Shown here: in pieces, positions 20,559 through 32,760 of the stretch
Layout of the letters: the number at the start of each line of letters is the position of its first letter
Numbering within the stretch: the stretch's first letter is position 1
Assembly: GCF_002079055.1 (NCBI RefSeq)
Contig: NC_047490.1
Coordinates: 186,001 to 250,000, forward strand
Direction: 5' to 3'
DNA: 64,000 nucleotides
Origin: Saccharomyces paradoxus
Lineage: Eukaryota; Ascomycota; Saccharomycetes; Saccharomycetales; Saccharomycetaceae
The notes under the pieces: model-generated
Database searches by the model: none
The model's input: only the letters and a program-made list of their open reading frames with translations
Told to the model about the DNA's origin: nothing
Position numbers and translations under genes: made by a program

Positions 20559-23500
20559 TCATTTGGAATTTTCATTTTCATTATGCTTTTGTTCGTCTTG
20601 CTTTGGAGAATATGCAGGAGATCCTGGGCTATAGCCTGGAGATGTTGGGGAGTAAGAAGGTGAAGTAGGGCTATAGTTTGGAGATGTTGGGGAATAGGAT
20701 GGTGATGTTGGAGAGTATGAAGGCGAAGTAGGACTATAACTTGGTGAAGTTGGGGAATAGGCTGGAGACGTTGGGCTGTAACTTGGCGACGTAGGAGAGT
20801 ATGATGGAGATGTGGGAGAATAAGAAGGAGATGTAGGGCTGTAACTTGGCGACGTAGGAGAGTAGGAAGGCGATGTTGGCGAATACGATGGTGAGGTTGG
20901 TGAATACGATGGTGAGGTTGGTGAATACGATGGTGAGGTTGGTGAATACGATGGTGAGGTTGGTGAATACGACGGTGAGGTTGGTGAATATGATGGTGAA
21001 GTTGGTGAGTATGATGGTGAAGTTGGTGAATACGATGGCGAAGTTGGTGAGTATGATGGAGAGGTAGGAGAGTACGCTGGAGAGGTAGGAGAGTATGTTG
21101 GGGAAGTTGGAGAAAATCCCGGTGAGGAGACTCCAAATCCGGGGGATGTGGGTGCTTCACCATAAGCACCAAATGGAGACGTGGCTTCACCGTAATCAGC
21201 ACCACCGTAGGCTGTAAATCCTCCAGCCATAGCATCATTCGAACCCGAATCAACCAGAGGTGAAAACATTAGCTCATCTTTGACGTCAAGATCAGCGTTG
21301 ACCAAACCACTTTCGTTACTGTATGGAGTGACGCCGCCATCTTGTCCATCTTCAATTTCGGTAATTTTTTGTTCTGGCATGTACTTCACCAATGATTCTT
21401 CATCGATCATCACATCAAATGCACCAGTACCGATTGGAGCCATTTGGCCAAGAATGACATTTTCTGAAACACCACGACAATCATCTAATTCGGCAGAGGC
21501 ACCAGCTTCAAACAAAATTTCGACTGTTTCTTCAAATGAACATCTCATTAAGGCACCGGTATTCGACCTGTTGAAACCATGACGAGTAACAGAAGTTAAA
21601 CCACCCTGGGTCGTCATAACATCAACTAATAAAGCCATATGACGGTAGTTAACATACGAACCATCAGAAGCGATGACGTTGTAAACTTCTTTATACAAGG
21701 CTGCACGACCAGCTTCAATACCTAGAACTTCCATAATATCAATGAAGGAGTTGGTGTAAATTCTGGTTGGATCGATACCAGGAACAGTCATAACTTCAGA
21801 CAAGTTGACACCATCCGTTTCCAATACCCATTCTGGTTCCTTAACGTATTCACCAGTTGGACTTGGTACTTTACGGTCATATTTCATCATAACGACACGC
21901 TCGATATTTTCAACACCACGCAATGTAATATTCTCCAACATAGTGTTTTCAATTTTCTTCAGCATATGATCTTCTTCTGCTTCAGTCTCGGCATCTAGTG
22001 ACTTTGGACGAACAACACGACAACGGATGATCAACTTCTCATCATTATCTTCAGACCAGATAACAAACAGATCATTTTTGAATGTTTGCTTGATTCTTTC
22101 ACCAACCTGACCCATTGTTAAGTCTTTATCATTCATTGCCGCACGATCTAGCTCCAAACGTAACAACCAAGGTGATTGTTGGTCAAAGGATTGTTCGGCT
22201 TCATCATCTAATAATGAGAAATGAAGTTGAATGATTTCTTCATCTTCAGGAATAACTGTAGAACGTGGATCAGGGTCATAGTAAATTTCTGAAGCAATAG
22301 TAACACTCTTTAAAGTGGTATGCTCAATAGCAGATCTGATCAACTTTGCTTGTTCTTGATCGGCAGCATGACCAGGTTCTAAGTAAACAGTCAAAGAAGG
22401 AGTTTTCATGTTTTTGGCCACATTCAAAATTTCCTTTAAACGGGGAACACCAGAAGTAACTTTCTTGGAAGCAACACCAGCAAAATGGAAGGTATTAAGT
22501 GTCATTTGTGTAGCTGGTTCACCAATGGATTGGGCTGCTAGAACACCAACCATTTCACCAGGGTGAACAACGGAACGGAGGAATTGCGCCTCGATATTAC
22601 TTAATACCCACTCGAACGCTTGCTTTGTTAGTCTGTATTCTTGTAAAACCCTACGGGTTGCCAAACGAGAACGTAACAAGCAGCAGAATAAAGTGACTGC
22701 ATCTCGTTGAGCGTTTTGTATAATTTCGTTCTTACCACGCAACACTAATAAGTTCTCTTGCAAATCCTTTACACCAAGAACAATATCCTTGATTGTCAGA
22801 TCAGATGGTTTTGTATGATCTATGTGGAAAGTTTGTTGCGCGTTTTGAATAATACGTCTTATATTGACGGGTAATGGCCAGTTTGCTTCACCATCTACAA
22901 AGACTTCTCTCAAAAATTTACGATCCTTCACTAATTGTTTGTACTCTTCATCCAATAGAACTTGGAGTTTCAAGTCACCGAGTATTTCAGATCCAGATTC
23001 CAATAGTGAGGGATCTAAGGTGTGGTCTGTATTCAACAAATCAATTCTGTATCTCCTTTCAAAAGCTGTATCCGAGCCGCCAATCGTATCGAGTGATTGC
23101 TTCTCAATGTGTGCAGCATCCATACCGTCCTCACCATAAATAAACTGAATAACGTTACCCAATGAGTTTCTTGTGGTGTTATCGTAATGGACCATGATAT
23201 CTTCTAGAGCTTTCACTAAACGACGTTGAATATAACCTGTTTCAGCTGTTTTGACGGCGGTATCGATAAGACCTTCACGACCACCCATTGCGTGGAAGAA
23301 AAACTCTTGTGGAGTCAAACCTCTTAAATATGAATTCTCAACAAAACCTTTAGACTCTGGGGAATAATCATCTTTAGAGAAATGAGGTAAGGTACGATCA
23401 ACGAACCCAAAAGCAATACGTTTACCTTCAACAGATTGCTGTCCTACACAAGCTGACATTTGCGCGATATTAATAAATGAACCCTTGGAACCTGCCATAA

Positions 23501-25739
23501 CCATTTGTTTCACATTGTTCAAATCCTTCAAATTTACTTCAGCTAAACGACCTGCTTTATCTCTTGCTTCATTTAAAAACCGAACGACGTTATCCTCAAA
23601 AGACTCACGAAGAGTCATACCATGTTTAGCAGTCAATAAGTTTGCCTGGGCTTCTTTCGTAACATCCAAAACCTTCTTTTTAGCCTCTGCGATTGTCTCT
23701 GTAATTTCTCTCATCGTTGGCCCATCTGCAATGGTATCACCAATACCTGTTGAAAAACCGTTATGTAGTAACCAAAAGTTAACAACTTTCTGTATGTTAC
23801 CAAATAATTTAGCACAAACTTGAGGTCCCTTTTCTCTCGTAACAACATGAATCAAACCACCATTGGAAGAACCAACGGTTTTTTTCTCCACTACACCAAA
23901 GATGATTTGACCGTCAATGATAAGCATACCATTATCCTTTGGAGAAAGCAAAGTGGTACCTTCATCGAAACGTTGTAAATGAATACCATTTGGGATGGCC
24001 ACAGACAAAATTTGTTTACCAGACCACAAAGGTTTGGGTTTGATGATCGCAGGTGTCGGAATAACACCATCCCAATCAGGAACCCAATAAAGCATATTCA
24101 AAACTTGATCAAGTTCTATAAATGTATCTCTTAATGTTAGTTTACGAATACCACACAAAGTATCTTGAACAATACCCATACAAGGTTTGTTAGACTGCGG
24201 TGAAACAATTTGTAGAGGAACAGCACATAATTGGGACAGTTCTGCCCTTGTTTCCTCAGACTGAGGAACATGAAGATTCATTTCGTCACCGTCGAAATCG
24301 GCATTGTATGGAGATGTAACAGATAAATTCAATCTAAATGTAGAATACGGAATAACTTTCACTCTGTGAGCCATCATAGACATTTTATGCAATGAGGGTT
24401 GACGATTGAACAGAACTGGATCATTATCCATAATATGACGCTCAACTTTCCATCCATATTGTAATTGGATATCACCTGCCCTTTTACTGTATCTTAAATC
24501 TATACGGTCCCCACTATCACGAATGACGTATTTGGCACCAGGGTGCTCATTTGGTCCATTTCTAACAAGTTGCGTTAGACGATCTATATTATATGGTGTG
24601 ACCACTTCTGGATATGTCAAAGTCTTGGCAATAGATTTTGGAACACCGACTTGATCTAATTCCAAATTAGGGTCACCAGAAATAACCGTCCTTGCTGAAA
24701 AATCAACACGCTTACCCATTAAATTACCTCTGATACGACCCTCTTTACCCTTCAAACGAGCACGAATAGATTTTACGGGACGACCGGACTTTTGTAGAGC
24801 TTGTGGTTGACCAGCAATATCATTATCCATATAAGTGGCAACATGAAATTGTAATAAACTCTCTGCTTCTTCAATAGCATGATGAGGAGCACCATTATGC
24901 TCCAGTGTTTCCAAACTAATATTGGCTTTTAAAATATCGGCAAGTTTAAACGTTAAATCATCTTCACCTCTTTGAGATTCATTGAAGGAAATAGATGGAC
25001 GAACCGGTGGTGGTGGGACAGGAAGGCATGTTAAAATCATCCATTCCGGACGAGAAAAGACTTCGTTAAAACCCAAACTAGTGAAGTCTTTCACTGAGAT
25101 ATGTTTGAAAATATTCAAGATTTCCTCTGTGCTTAAAACTCTTAATTCTGGTTCATCTGCATCCCCTGAGGCTCTATCTTTCTTCCAACTACCCACTAAC
25201 TTCAATCCGTCCTTACGGACTGTGGGCTGTGTGTTACCACAACCACCCCTTGATACGAGCTGAGTAGGATCATCTTCTGAAGGGACATCTGTTTCGCAAA
25301 CCATTTTTGTTTTACATAAGGTCCAGATTGCAGCAAATCTTTTTTTACTGTCCTTAATTGCTAGAGCTTGTCTCATTAGTTCATTATGTTCATCCAGTAA
25401 TAGCTTACCACAGTGCATACAGACACACTCACAAACTTTCTTGATTTTAGCAATAAAACCAACATGAAATACAGGTTTTGCTAAATCTATGTGGCCAAAA
25501 TGACCGGGACATTCGTTCATACCTTCTTGACAGGTTTGACACTTCAGGTTACGATCAATAGAACCTAATCTAGGGTCGTTTAAGCCACCAATTTTAGCTC
25601 TCGTTTGAGTTTCATCCATTGTTTCTGGAAATCTGATCTTGGCTACACTAATTGCCCTAACTTCTTCAGGTGAGAAAAGACCGAATTGGACCTCCTTCAC
25701 TGTACGGAGTGGAGCACTCGAATACTGTTGACCTACCAT
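20559..25739 (-). CDS. RPO21: Rpo21 (Rpb1), largest subunit of RNA polymerase II
   Basis: 1726-residue catalytic subunit of RNA polymerase II. Seen here: the N-terminal zinc-binding clamp ([17 protein letters not shown]), the invariant metal-A loop NADFDGD (residues 479-485, Asp481/483/485), the bridge-helix/trigger-loop region near 810-1100, and the C-terminal domain of YSPTSPS heptads from residue 1542. The CTD has 24 full heptads plus a final YSPKQDE and a 10-residue tail. I recall 1733 residues and 26 repeats in S. cerevisiae, so this gene is one heptad shorter. It converges with BPL1. The long 5' region (810 bp) carries a 12-T tract. Confidence 0.99.
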   Translation of the reverse strand: MVGQQYSSAPLRTVKEVQFGLFSPEEVRAISVAKIRFPETMDETQTRAKIGGLNDPRLGSIDRNLKCQTCQEGMNECPGHFGHIDLAKPVFHVGFIAKIKKVCECVCMHCGKLLLDEHNELMRQALAIKDSKKRFAAIWTLCKTKMVCETDVPSEDDPTQLVSRGGCGNTQPTVRKDGLKLVGSWKKDRASGDADEPELRVLSTEEILNIFKHISVKDFTSLGFNEVFSRPEWMILTCLPVPPPPVRPSISFNESQRGEDDLTFKLADILKANISLETLEHNGAPHHAIEEAESLLQFHVATYMDNDIAGQPQALQKSGRPVKSIRARLKGKEGRIRGNLMGKRVDFSARTVISGDPNLELDQVGVPKSIAKTLTYPEVVTPYNIDRLTQLVRNGPNEHPGAKYVIRDSGDRIDLRYSKRAGDIQLQYGWKVERHIMDNDPVLFNRQPSLHKMSMMAHRVKVIPYSTFRLNLSVTSPYNADFDGDEMNLHVPQSEETRAELSQLCAVPLQIVSPQSNKPCMGIVQDTLCGIRKLTLRDTFIELDQVLNMLYWVPDWDGVIPTPAIIKPKPLWSGKQILSVAIPNGIHLQRFDEGTTLLSPKDNGMLIIDGQIIFGVVEKKTVGSSNGGLIHVVTREKGPQVCAKLFGNIQKVVNFWLLHNGFSTGIGDTIADGPTMREITETIAEAKKKVLDVTKEAQANLLTAKHGMTLRESFEDNVVRFLNEARDKAGRLAEVNLKDLNNVKQMVMAGSKGSFINIAQMSACVGQQSVEGKRIAFGFVDRTLPHFSKDDYSPESKGFVENSYLRGLTPQEFFFHAMGGREGLIDTAVKTAETGYIQRRLVKALEDIMVHYDNTTRNSLGNVIQFIYGEDGMDAAHIEKQSLDTIGGSDTAFERRYRIDLLNTDHTLDPSLLESGSEILGDLKLQVLLDEEYKQLVKDRKFLREVFVDGEANWPLPVNIRRIIQNAQQTFHIDHTKPSDLTIKDIVLGVKDLQENLLVLRGKNEIIQNAQRDAVTLFCCLLRSRLATRRVLQEYRLTKQAFEWVLSNIEAQFLRSVVHPGEMVGVLAAQSIGEPATQMTLNTFHFAGVASKKVTSGVPRLKEILNVAKNMKTPSLTVYLEPGHAADQEQAKLIRSAIEHTTLKSVTIASEIYYDPDPRSTVIPEDEEIIQLHFSLLDDEAEQSFDQQSPWLLRLELDRAAMNDKDLTMGQVGERIKQTFKNDLFVIWSEDNDEKLIIRCRVVRPKSLDAETEAEEDHMLKKIENTMLENITLRGVENIERVVMMKYDRKVPSPTGEYVKEPEWVLETDGVNLSEVMTVPGIDPTRIYTNSFIDIMEVLGIEAGRAALYKEVYNVIASDGSYVNYRHMALLVDVMTTQGGLTSVTRHGFNRSNTGALMRCSFEETVEILFEAGASAELDDCRGVSENVILGQMAPIGTGAFDVMIDEESLVKYMPEQKITEIEDGQDGGVTPYSNESGLVNADLDVKDELMFSPLVDSGSNDAMAGGFTAYGGADYGEATSPFGAYGEAPTSPGFGVSSPGFSPTSPTYSPTSPAYSPTSPSYSPTSPSYSPTSPSYSPTSPSYSPTSPSYSPTSPSYSPTSPSYSPTSPSYSPTSPSYSPTSPSYSPTSPSYSPTSPSYSPTSPSYSPTSPSYSPTSPAYSPTSPSYSPTSPSYSPTSPSYSPTSPNYSPTSPSYSPTSPGYSPGSPAYSPKQDEQKHNENENSK
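20613..21116 (-). repeat. 21-bp tandem repeat array encoding the Pol II CTD
   Basis: 24 in-frame 21-bp units. In coding order the heptads are one FSPTSPT, one ending in Ala, fourteen consensus YSPTSPS, one ending in Ala, three consensus, one ending in Asn, one consensus, one ending in Gly, and one YSPGSPA. Four units at 20881-20964 are identical in DNA, and the fifth (20965-20985) differs by one base. Outer units differ at many silent sites. Confidence 0.95.
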
Positions 25740-26549
25740 GGCTGATTTATATTTCGGAGTATAGTGTTATTGCTATTCTTATGATTGGTCCCTCTCTTGG
25801 AAAAAGAAGATAAAATTTTTTTGAATTTTGATTAATGAGGATAGAAAGGAAAAAAAAGGTATTTTTTTTTTTTGAGTTTCTAGTTGAGGTTTTTATATTA
25901 TATTATTATTAACAGATTTTGATTCTTACTTGAACAATCTGAAAGATAAAAATTGGGAATATTATATTTCAAGGTAAATCTGAAATGAAAGAAAAAACTT
26001 CTTATAATACAGTAGTTTTAGTTTATCCTTGAAAGTTGATCGGGAGATTCGCTAGGAAAACTTATGCAGTAAAGCAAATATAAACAAATGGGTAACTTTG
26101 GGGAGTTTTATATTTGTTTATATCGATTCTGTTCAAATTTTTGGTGGAAAAAATGAAAGTAATAAAAAAAAAATGGAAGATAAAATAAACAAAGAGAGTC
26201 GATCAGAACAACACAGATATGATTTCAGTTAATGAACGAATCGGATGTTCTTATGATACCTCCGTGAGAGCAATTAATGTTCTTGCCGCACTCTAAAGGA
26301 CGATCCAAAGTTGCCGGTGAGTGGTGCTGCAAGCTCTTCTTGTTTGTCCACTTTGTCGCCACTGGACAAACTAAGGAGAACCGACGGTCGAAATGAAAAA
26401 AAAAATGTTTAAAAACCTGCATTCGTCTTTAGTGAGTTTAACTCTATCCGGGTAATATGAGTCCGGGTTACCATAGTATTGTCTCTAATATATATATATA
26501 TATATATTCTGACGCCAAATGTGTTCGCATATGCGGTCTTACAATCCAC
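25740..26549. other. RPO21 promoter and SCM3 3' region
   Basis: 810 bp between tandem minus-strand genes. It contains a 12-T tract (25862-25873, a poly(dA:dT) nucleosome-excluding element in the RPO21 promoter). It also has an inverted pair of forkhead-like RTAAACAA sequences (26078-26088 and 26113-26123) and a Reb1-type CCGGGTAA (26448-26455). An (AT)n tract lies at 26488-26507, near the SCM3 stop. A 65-codon open frame at 26225-26422 has no recognisable protein character. Confidence 0.5.
26488..26507. repeat. (AT)n microsatellite
   Basis: A 20-nt AT dinucleotide tract 42 bp past the SCM3 stop codon, placed to act in 3' end formation. Confidence 0.9.
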
Positions 26550-27221
26550 CTAATCTCGTAATGTCCTTTTCGAGAGTTTGGCTTCATACTTCTTGAAATC
26601 TATGTCTATCACATTCTCGTCTTTTTCATCTTCATTTTCATTTTCAGCATCAACATCTGAATCGCTTGCTTCACTATCGTTAGCCCACAAGGTACATTTG
26701 TCATTTTTATCTCCATCTTCCTCATCACTAATGTCGATGATATCCGTGAGCACACTTGTGTACCTTGTTCTTTTATCTTTAGTGGTGTTATTGGCCGTCA
26801 ACGTCTTGATGTGTCCGTTATCTTCAACAATTTCACCAGTTTTCAGGTCTATGAGGTCGCCCTGGTCTTCAATAGATTCATATTTACTTATGATGTTGGA
26901 CCACACTTTTTTCATGTTTTCATCTGCTCGTTTGTGGCGTTCCATGACTTCATCGTCGGTTAGTTTGGGTATGATGTGGTTTTCCTTGGACATTATATAT
27001 ACATGACCATTTCTTTCAGCAATTGGCCGTGAATTTTCATCACTCTTTTTCGTCTTCAGTTTTTCGATAATTGGCGTACATACTTGAGGAACAGGGTTGC
27101 AATCGCGATGTTTTCGTACTTTGACCTCACTCTTCTTGCTGGATTCTTTCAATAGCCCTTTTAAGGCACCATGAAGATTTTTCAGGCTTCTTTTCTTAGA
27201 GATCTTCTTACTGGTTTTCAT
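26550..27221 (-). CDS. SCM3: Scm3, centromeric histone Cse4 chaperone
   Basis: 223-residue protein of the Scm3/HJURP family, which deposits the CENP-A histone Cse4-H4 at the point centromere. Seen here: a Lys/Arg-rich N-terminus (KKISKKRSLKNLHGALKGLL), a central helical histone-binding region around residues 90-140 that includes DDEVMERHKRADENMKKVW, and an acidic C-terminal third (runs of Glu/Asp near 165-200). Length equals the S. cerevisiae protein. It is transcribed in the same direction as RPO21. Confidence 0.95.
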   Translation of the reverse strand: MKTSKKISKKRSLKNLHGALKGLLKESSKKSEVKVRKHRDCNPVPQVCTPIIEKLKTKKSDENSRPIAERNGHVYIMSKENHIIPKLTDDEVMERHKRADENMKKVWSNIISKYESIEDQGDLIDLKTGEIVEDNGHIKTLTANNTTKDKRTRYTSVLTDIIDISDEEDGDKNDKCTLWANDSEASDSDVDAENENEDEKDENVIDIDFKKYEAKLSKRTLRD

Positions 27222-28482
27222 CCCTTTTGATAACCTTGTAGTGGAAGTGTGGATATGCTGTTTCCCACTTTTCGTTTATAAATGATCCGATTCATTTAAC
27301 TGAAAAATCCCCGGTGTTGAAGCTTTTTCTATAGCTCCCTCCAACCTCTCTCGCCTGCGCATTATATATAAATACGTCATAACAATAAAAGATGATAGTG
27401 ACTGGAAACTTCAGACGAAAAGCGTATCAAGCTTGAGGAAGTTGCTTTTGTTCTAATATGGCGGATAATCACGTCGCCGTTTAAGCCTAATTTTAGCAAA
27501 ACCCGTTTACAAGTTAAGCTAACAATTATTTCCCTTGCGCTAAAGTGGATTGTTTTTCTATCGGATTTCCTTTAGCTGTTCAGCATATTTTTATACAGCG
27601 TATAATTTATATACTTTGAATATTATATAAATTAACAACACATTTATAAATTTATCTCTTATTTTTATTATTTTTATTATTTTTTCTTCAAAGCTCCAGC
27701 TTCTCAAGAATAATAACAAAATATAAAAAAAGAAGGTTTTTTTTCCTAGTGATAATTTTTTGAGATTTACAATCGAGCCAAAATACCTACGATGAAAGTC
27801 AATCCCAATCAATTTATAAGAGGAAACACTCATTGTGTTTCAAATGTACAGGTATATACGAAACATAAATAACCTCCTTAATAAAAAGTCGCGCTAGCAA
27901 CAGTAACTTCTTTTTCCTTGCAAGAAAGGGGTCCCTGTTCCTGCATTGACCATCGTAGAGATGCATTGCTATTCAGCCCCAACCGCATGCCTGGCAAAAC
28001 GACTTCTAACGTTTTTCCCCTACTTCCGTAATCTCTTATCTTATTTCCCTGGCCCGAGATACATCGAACAAAGAATTTAATCGGCTCCTATGTGAAAAAC
28101 CGCGATACTTACCACAAAGGGCAAAAATTATCGAAAAAATTCTATTTCCGTGCTTGGCTATATTACGCATTACCGACTCAACAGTGACTACCTGCCCTGC
28201 ACGCTTCTTCCGCTTCGCTTCTTCCTCCACCTCGAAATCAGAACATATACATGAGAGAGACATAGACGCTTCATCGGACCCCTTTCATAAATAAAAAGCC
28301 TCGAACAATAGACCTCCGGTTAATTTTTATATCACATCTGCCATTCATTTTTTTTTACTTAACGCTAAGATATTCGCTTGTGAAATTAAAGAGCAGATCA
28401 GGAATAGCATCAATAGTTTAAACAATCAAGTTGCACAGAAACTACTATATATATATATGGAAATATCCCGAATACTGCTTGT
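27222..28482. other. SCM3-RGT2 divergent intergenic region
   Basis: 1261 bp between two divergent genes. It is very AT-rich around 27590-27730. A TATATATATATA stretch (about 28446-28458) lies only about 25 bp before the RGT2 ATG, so it is probably in the leader. One CGGANNA (Rgt1-type) match, CGGATAA, sits near 27462; a single match is weak. Open frames at 27591-27833 and 28036-28263 (minus strand) resemble no protein I know. Confidence 0.45.
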
Positions 28483-30774
28483 ATGAACTATAGCCAAGAC
28501 TGCCTGCGACAGAGAGAAGAAAATACTCATCTAGAGCCTGGAAATGACTTCAGTCACCACCACAGTGGGGATTGTGCCATAGATCATATCATGCCACACC
28601 ACAACGCATATACAGAATCTGCGAATGACACAGAGGCAAAATCCATAGTGATGTGCGATGACGCTAATGCGTACCGAATCTCCTACGTGAATAATGAGCC
28701 AGCAGGAGATGGTGCAATAGAAACCACGTCCATTCTGCTGTCACAACCGCTGCCGCTGCGATCAAATGTGATGTCCGTCTTGGTAGGCATATTCGTTGCC
28801 GTGGGAGGGTTTTTGTTTGGGTACGATACCGGACTTATCAACAGTATCACGGATATGCCGTATGTTAAAACATACATTGCTCCGAACCATTCATATTTCA
28901 CCACTAGCCAAATAGCCATGCTCGTATCATTTCTTTCCCTAGGAACATTTTTCGGTGCGTTGATTGCTCCCTATATCTCAGATTCATATGGTAGGAAACC
29001 AACAATCATGCTTAGTACCGCTATTATTTTTTCCATAGGAAACTCCTTACAGGTGGCGTCTAGTGGCCTAGTGCTATTAATCGTTGGAAGAGTGATATCT
29101 GGTATTGGTATTGGGATAATCTCTGCTGTAGTTCCCCTTTACCAGGCTGAAGCTGCACAAAAGAACCTTAGAGGTGCCATTATTTCCAGTTATCAGTGGG
29201 CTATCACTATTGGGCTACTTGTGTCCAGTGCGGTATCGCAAGGCACTCACTCCAAGAGTGGCCCGTCTTCATATAGAATACCGATTGGTTTACAGTACGT
29301 TTGGTCAAGTATTTTAGCCGTGGGCATGATATTCCTTCCAGAGAGCCCACGATATTATGTCTTGAAGGATGAGCTCAATAAAGCCGCCAAATCGTTATCG
29401 TTTTTGAGAGGGCTCCCGGTCGAAGATCCAAGGCTCTTAGAAGAGCTTGTAGAAATCAAAGCCACCTACGATTATGAAGCATCGTTCGGGCCGTCAACGC
29501 TTTTGGATTGTTTCAAGACAAGTGAAAATAGGCCCAAACAGATTTTGCGAATATTCACTGGTATCGCCATTCAAGCTTTCCAACAGGCTTCTGGTATAAA
29601 TTTCATATTCTATTACGGAGTTAATTTTTTTAACAACACAGGGGTGGATAACTCTTACTTGGTTTCTTTTATCAGCTATGCTGTCAACGTTGCCTTCTGC
29701 ATACCCGGTATGTATTTAGTGGATCGAATTGGTAGAAGACCAGTCCTTCTTACTGGCGGTGTCGTAATGGCAATGGCAAATTTAGTCATTGCCATCGTTG
29801 GTGTTTCCGAAGGGAAGACCGTGGTGGCGAGCAAAATTATGATTGCGTTTATATGCCTTTTCATTGCTGCATTTTCGGCTACATGGGGTGGTGTCGTGTG
29901 GGTAGTATCTGCTGAATTGTACCCGCTTGGTGTCAGGTCAAAATGTGCCGCCATATGTGCTGCTGCAAATTGGTTGGTTAATTTCATTTGTGCCCTGATT
30001 ACACCTTACATTGTTGACGTTGGATCACACACGTCTTCAATGGGGCCCAAGATTTTTTTCATTTGGGGCGGTTTGAATGTCGTGGCCGTTATTGTTGTTT
30101 ATTTCGCTGTCTACGAAACAAGAGGGTTGACTCTGGAAGAGATCGACGAGCTATTTAGAAAGGCTCCAAATAGTGTCATTTCCAGTAAATGGAACGAAAA
30201 AATACGGAAAAGGTGCTTGGCACTTCCCATTTCACAACAAATAGAGATGAAAACTAATATCAAGAACGCTAATAAACTAGAAAACAACAATAGTCCAACT
30301 TTAGGGGATGATAACCAAGATACACCCGATGTAGAAAGATTCTTGGCAGATCAAATACAGCCCAAAGATCATGTGATTATGGCGGATAGAGAAAATGGTG
30401 CTTTAGAGAACACCGCCAATGCGCCCCCCTTAACATCCATGGAGTTTAAACCCGTGGAACATCCGCCTGTAAATTACGTGGACTTAGGGAATGGTTTAGG
30501 TCTAAATACATATAATAGAGGCCCTCCTTCTATCATTTCTGACTCTACTGACGAGTTTTATGGGGAAAATGATTCTCCTAATTGCAATAATAGCACTGAA
30601 CGAAACGGAGCTAACAGCATCAATACATACATGGCTCAACTAATCAATAGTCCATCCACAACAAGCAACGATACAGCTTTCTCTCAGTCACACAATAGCA
30701 ATGCAAGAATATCGTCTAATTGGACAAATGATCTTGCTAGCAAGCACAGCCAATACACTCCCCCTCAATCATAA
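28483..30774 (+). CDS. RGT2: Rgt2, low-affinity plasma-membrane glucose sensor
   Basis: 763-residue receptor of the sugar-porter fold. It does not transport appreciably but senses high glucose and signals through Yck1/2, Mth1 and Std1 to relieve Rgt1 repression of HXT genes. Seen here: a hydrophilic N-terminus of about 95 residues, twelve membrane segments (about 97-555) with sugar-porter signatures ([64 protein letters not shown]), and an unusually long C-terminal tail (about 560-763), the hallmark of the Snf3/Rgt2 sensors. Arg230 corresponds to the residue altered in the constitutive RGT2-1 allele (Arg231 as I recall). Length and tail distinguish it from HXT carriers. Confidence 0.96.
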   Translation: MNYSQDCLRQREENTHLEPGNDFSHHHSGDCAIDHIMPHHNAYTESANDTEAKSIVMCDDANAYRISYVNNEPAGDGAIETTSILLSQPLPLRSNVMSVLVGIFVAVGGFLFGYDTGLINSITDMPYVKTYIAPNHSYFTTSQIAMLVSFLSLGTFFGALIAPYISDSYGRKPTIMLSTAIIFSIGNSLQVASSGLVLLIVGRVISGIGIGIISAVVPLYQAEAAQKNLRGAIISSYQWAITIGLLVSSAVSQGTHSKSGPSSYRIPIGLQYVWSSILAVGMIFLPESPRYYVLKDELNKAAKSLSFLRGLPVEDPRLLEELVEIKATYDYEASFGPSTLLDCFKTSENRPKQILRIFTGIAIQAFQQASGINFIFYYGVNFFNNTGVDNSYLVSFISYAVNVAFCIPGMYLVDRIGRRPVLLTGGVVMAMANLVIAIVGVSEGKTVVASKIMIAFICLFIAAFSATWGGVVWVVSAELYPLGVRSKCAAICAAANWLVNFICALITPYIVDVGSHTSSMGPKIFFIWGGLNVVAVIVVYFAVYETRGLTLEEIDELFRKAPNSVISSKWNEKIRKRCLALPISQQIEMKTNIKNANKLENNNSPTLGDDNQDTPDVERFLADQIQPKDHVIMADRENGALENTANAPPLTSMEFKPVEHPPVNYVDLGNGLGLNTYNRGPPSIISDSTDEFYGENDSPNCNNSTERNGANSINTYMAQLINSPSTTSNDTAFSQSHNSNARISSNWTNDLASKHSQYTPPQS

Positions 30775-31683
30775 CCTACAGCATCTTACGATCCCTCGAG
30801 GTCTTATAAATTGTTCTATATAGATTATTCTTGTATACGTACTTTTGAGTTTCTTTTTAACATTCCAACATGATAGACATAGAAGAAAAAGAATTATAGA
30901 TAACACCTACCTTATTACTGACAATGGCCGAGGCACTTGATTTTCCTCATTAGTTCATTGTTAAGTGCTGAAAGTAAGAAAGAACCAAACAATTTCAGCA
31001 GAACTGCATTTATTACCCGGTTGAAATTACATCATGTAGTACGTCAACGAGCTATGATTTCCTAAATTACCGGGTTCTTCATGCGGCCAGTTGTTGTTCG
31101 ATCTTGCACCTCCACCTACTCCTTTTGAATAGTACACATATACGCTTACAGGAGATCGGACGTATGCGATTATTGTTGCCTTGATACCCGTTATCGGTTG
31201 AACTGTTCTAGCTCTTTTTATTCCTTTTCTTAATAATCGTTGAATTCTTCGGGAGACTTTCTACGCAGACTCAAGTTGGAATAGGCTTAAGATAAGGCAG
31301 TCACTTTGTATGTAACGAGTTTCATTAGAAGGGATAAACCGACAACATTATCTGATACAACGTGATATATTTCACTGAGAAGGAAGAACCCTCTTCATTG
31401 AAAGGTGGGATGATCTCCTGACGAGTACCCCCTTTATTTGATCAGTAAAGTCATTTCTGATATTCCAATAAGGCCTTGTCTTTCTAGTTTTGGGGAGTCA
31501 AGCAGTGCAGCCCTAATGTTTTTCGAATGAAGATAAGTGGTTGGCATACATAGTCCACGGAAGATCTTCTTGGTGGCGTCCCTGAGCCCAAAAATTTCCT
31601 TTTTTTTAAGCAGTTGTTACTAACATGAGCCAGTCAATAAACATAGAAAAAGAAAAGATTTAAAATTTCGTAAAGAAAAAAAG
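30775..31683. other. RGT2-ARF2 intergenic region
   Basis: 909 bp holding the RGT2 3' end and the ARF2 promoter and leader. It contains a Reb1-type TTACCCGG (31013-31020). Further on are an exact intron donor GTATGT (31308-31313) and an exact branch point TACTAAC (31618-31624), discussed as a candidate leader intron. No coding gene is seen. Confidence 0.5.
31308..31646 (+). other. Candidate 5' UTR intron of ARF2
   Basis: GTATGT (31308-31313), TACTAAC (31618-31624) and TAG (31644-31646) occur in order upstream of the ARF2 ATG. They would define a 339-nt intron with 22 nt between the branch-point motif and the acceptor. An alternative acceptor CAG lies at 31631-31633. Whether the ARF2 transcript starts upstream of 31308 is not visible in the sequence. 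Confidence 0.45.
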
Positions 31684-32229
31684 ATGGGTCTATATGCTTC
31701 TAAGTTATTCAGCAACCTTTTTGGTAACAAAGAAATGCGTATACTTATGGTGGGTCTAGACGGTGCTGGTAAGACCACCGTTTTATACAAGTTGAAGTTG
31801 GGTGAAGTTATCACCACCATTCCAACGATTGGTTTCAACGTTGAAACTGTCCAATATAAGAACATTTCATTCACTGTCTGGGACGTCGGTGGACAAGACA
31901 GGATTAGATCATTATGGAGACACTACTACAGAAACACCGAAGGTGTTATTTTTGTCATCGACTCCAATGATAGATCGCGTATTGGTGAAGCTAGAGAGGT
32001 CATGCAAAGAATGTTGAATGAAGATGAATTGAGAAATGCTGTCTGGTTAGTCTTCGCTAACAAACAAGATTTGCCAGAAGCCATGTCTGCCGCTGAAATC
32101 ACCGAAAAATTAGGTTTACATTCCATCAGAAACCGTCCATGGTTTATCCAGTCCACTTGTGCTACCTCAGGTGAAGGTCTGTACGAAGGTCTCGAATGGT
32201 TAAGCAACAACTTGAAAAATCAATCCTGA
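31684..32229 (+). CDS. ARF2: Arf2, ADP-ribosylation factor GTPase
   Basis: 181-residue small GTPase that recruits COPI and other coats at the Golgi; a near-duplicate of Arf1. Seen here: Gly2 for N-myristoylation and an amphipathic N-terminal helix ([14 protein letters not shown]). The P-loop is GLDGAGKT (24-31), followed by the switch region WDVGGQD, NKQD (126-129) and the CATSG base-recognition motif. Codon use is strongly biased, as for abundant yeast proteins. Arf1 and Arf2 are nearly identical in sequence; the neighbour RPL35B and the shared gene order identify this copy as ARF2. Confidence 0.95.
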
Positions 32230-32760
32230 TCTAAGTCTGTATAGTAAGTTTAGTCATGCGGACCGTGTGTGTTTTGTTTCTAGATTGTTTTTATTTTTAT
32301 AATTGTTAAAGATATAAACCACTGTATAGTTGTATAAGATAGGATAATGAAGGTGCACTGAAAATAAACTTACTAGCACTTTAATACTGAAGGGTTTGCC
32401 TCTTGTAATGAACGACATGGATGACACTCGGAATTGTGGTACTGTGAGAAAAATGAAGTAAGGAGGCCTGTTTTGAACCCGTACATTTTAGACTCTATCA
32501 TTGCATCTTTGGTATGTGTTGCCGCACAAAGACGAACGCAAAGCCTGGTATATCTTACGAAGTTTTCAATACGGGTACAGCACCCAAACATTTGCAGTTT
32601 TTTTTTCATGTCAATTGTGAAAGTTTACTGAAGATGAGGGTAAATAGTGGCCTGCAATCATTATCATATCAGACAAGGATATATTAAAAATCTGTTCACA
32701 TCTCTTTCAGAGGGTTTGTTAGTACAGTGAGAACACGATAAACACCAGATAGGACTAAAA
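32230..32760. other. ARF2-RPL35B intergenic region
   Basis: 531 bp with the ARF2 3' end and the RPL35B promoter. It carries a strong Rap1-type site and a weaker one (listed separately). A minus-strand open frame (32373-32609) spans the Rap1 sites and looks like chance. Confidence 0.5.
32476..32487 (+). promoter_or_regulatory. Rap1 site of RPL35B
   Basis: AACCCGTACATT matches the Rap1 consensus ACACCCRYACAYM closely. A weaker copy, GCACCCAAACATT, follows at 32580-32592. They lie about 275 and 170 bp before the start codon, the normal arrangement for ribosomal protein promoters. Confidence 0.7.

Noticed and set aside
20534-21253. 239-codon His/Pro/Leu-rich frame overlapping the RPO21 3' end on the same strand
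   Set aside because: It is the alternative frame of the CTD repeat array. The repetitive HQPHHRIHQ-type composition follows from the 21-bp unit, not from a gene.
28036-28263. 75-codon ORF upstream of RGT2, minus strand
   Set aside because: It has an ATG, but I recognise no homologue. It lies in a promoter region and may be chance.
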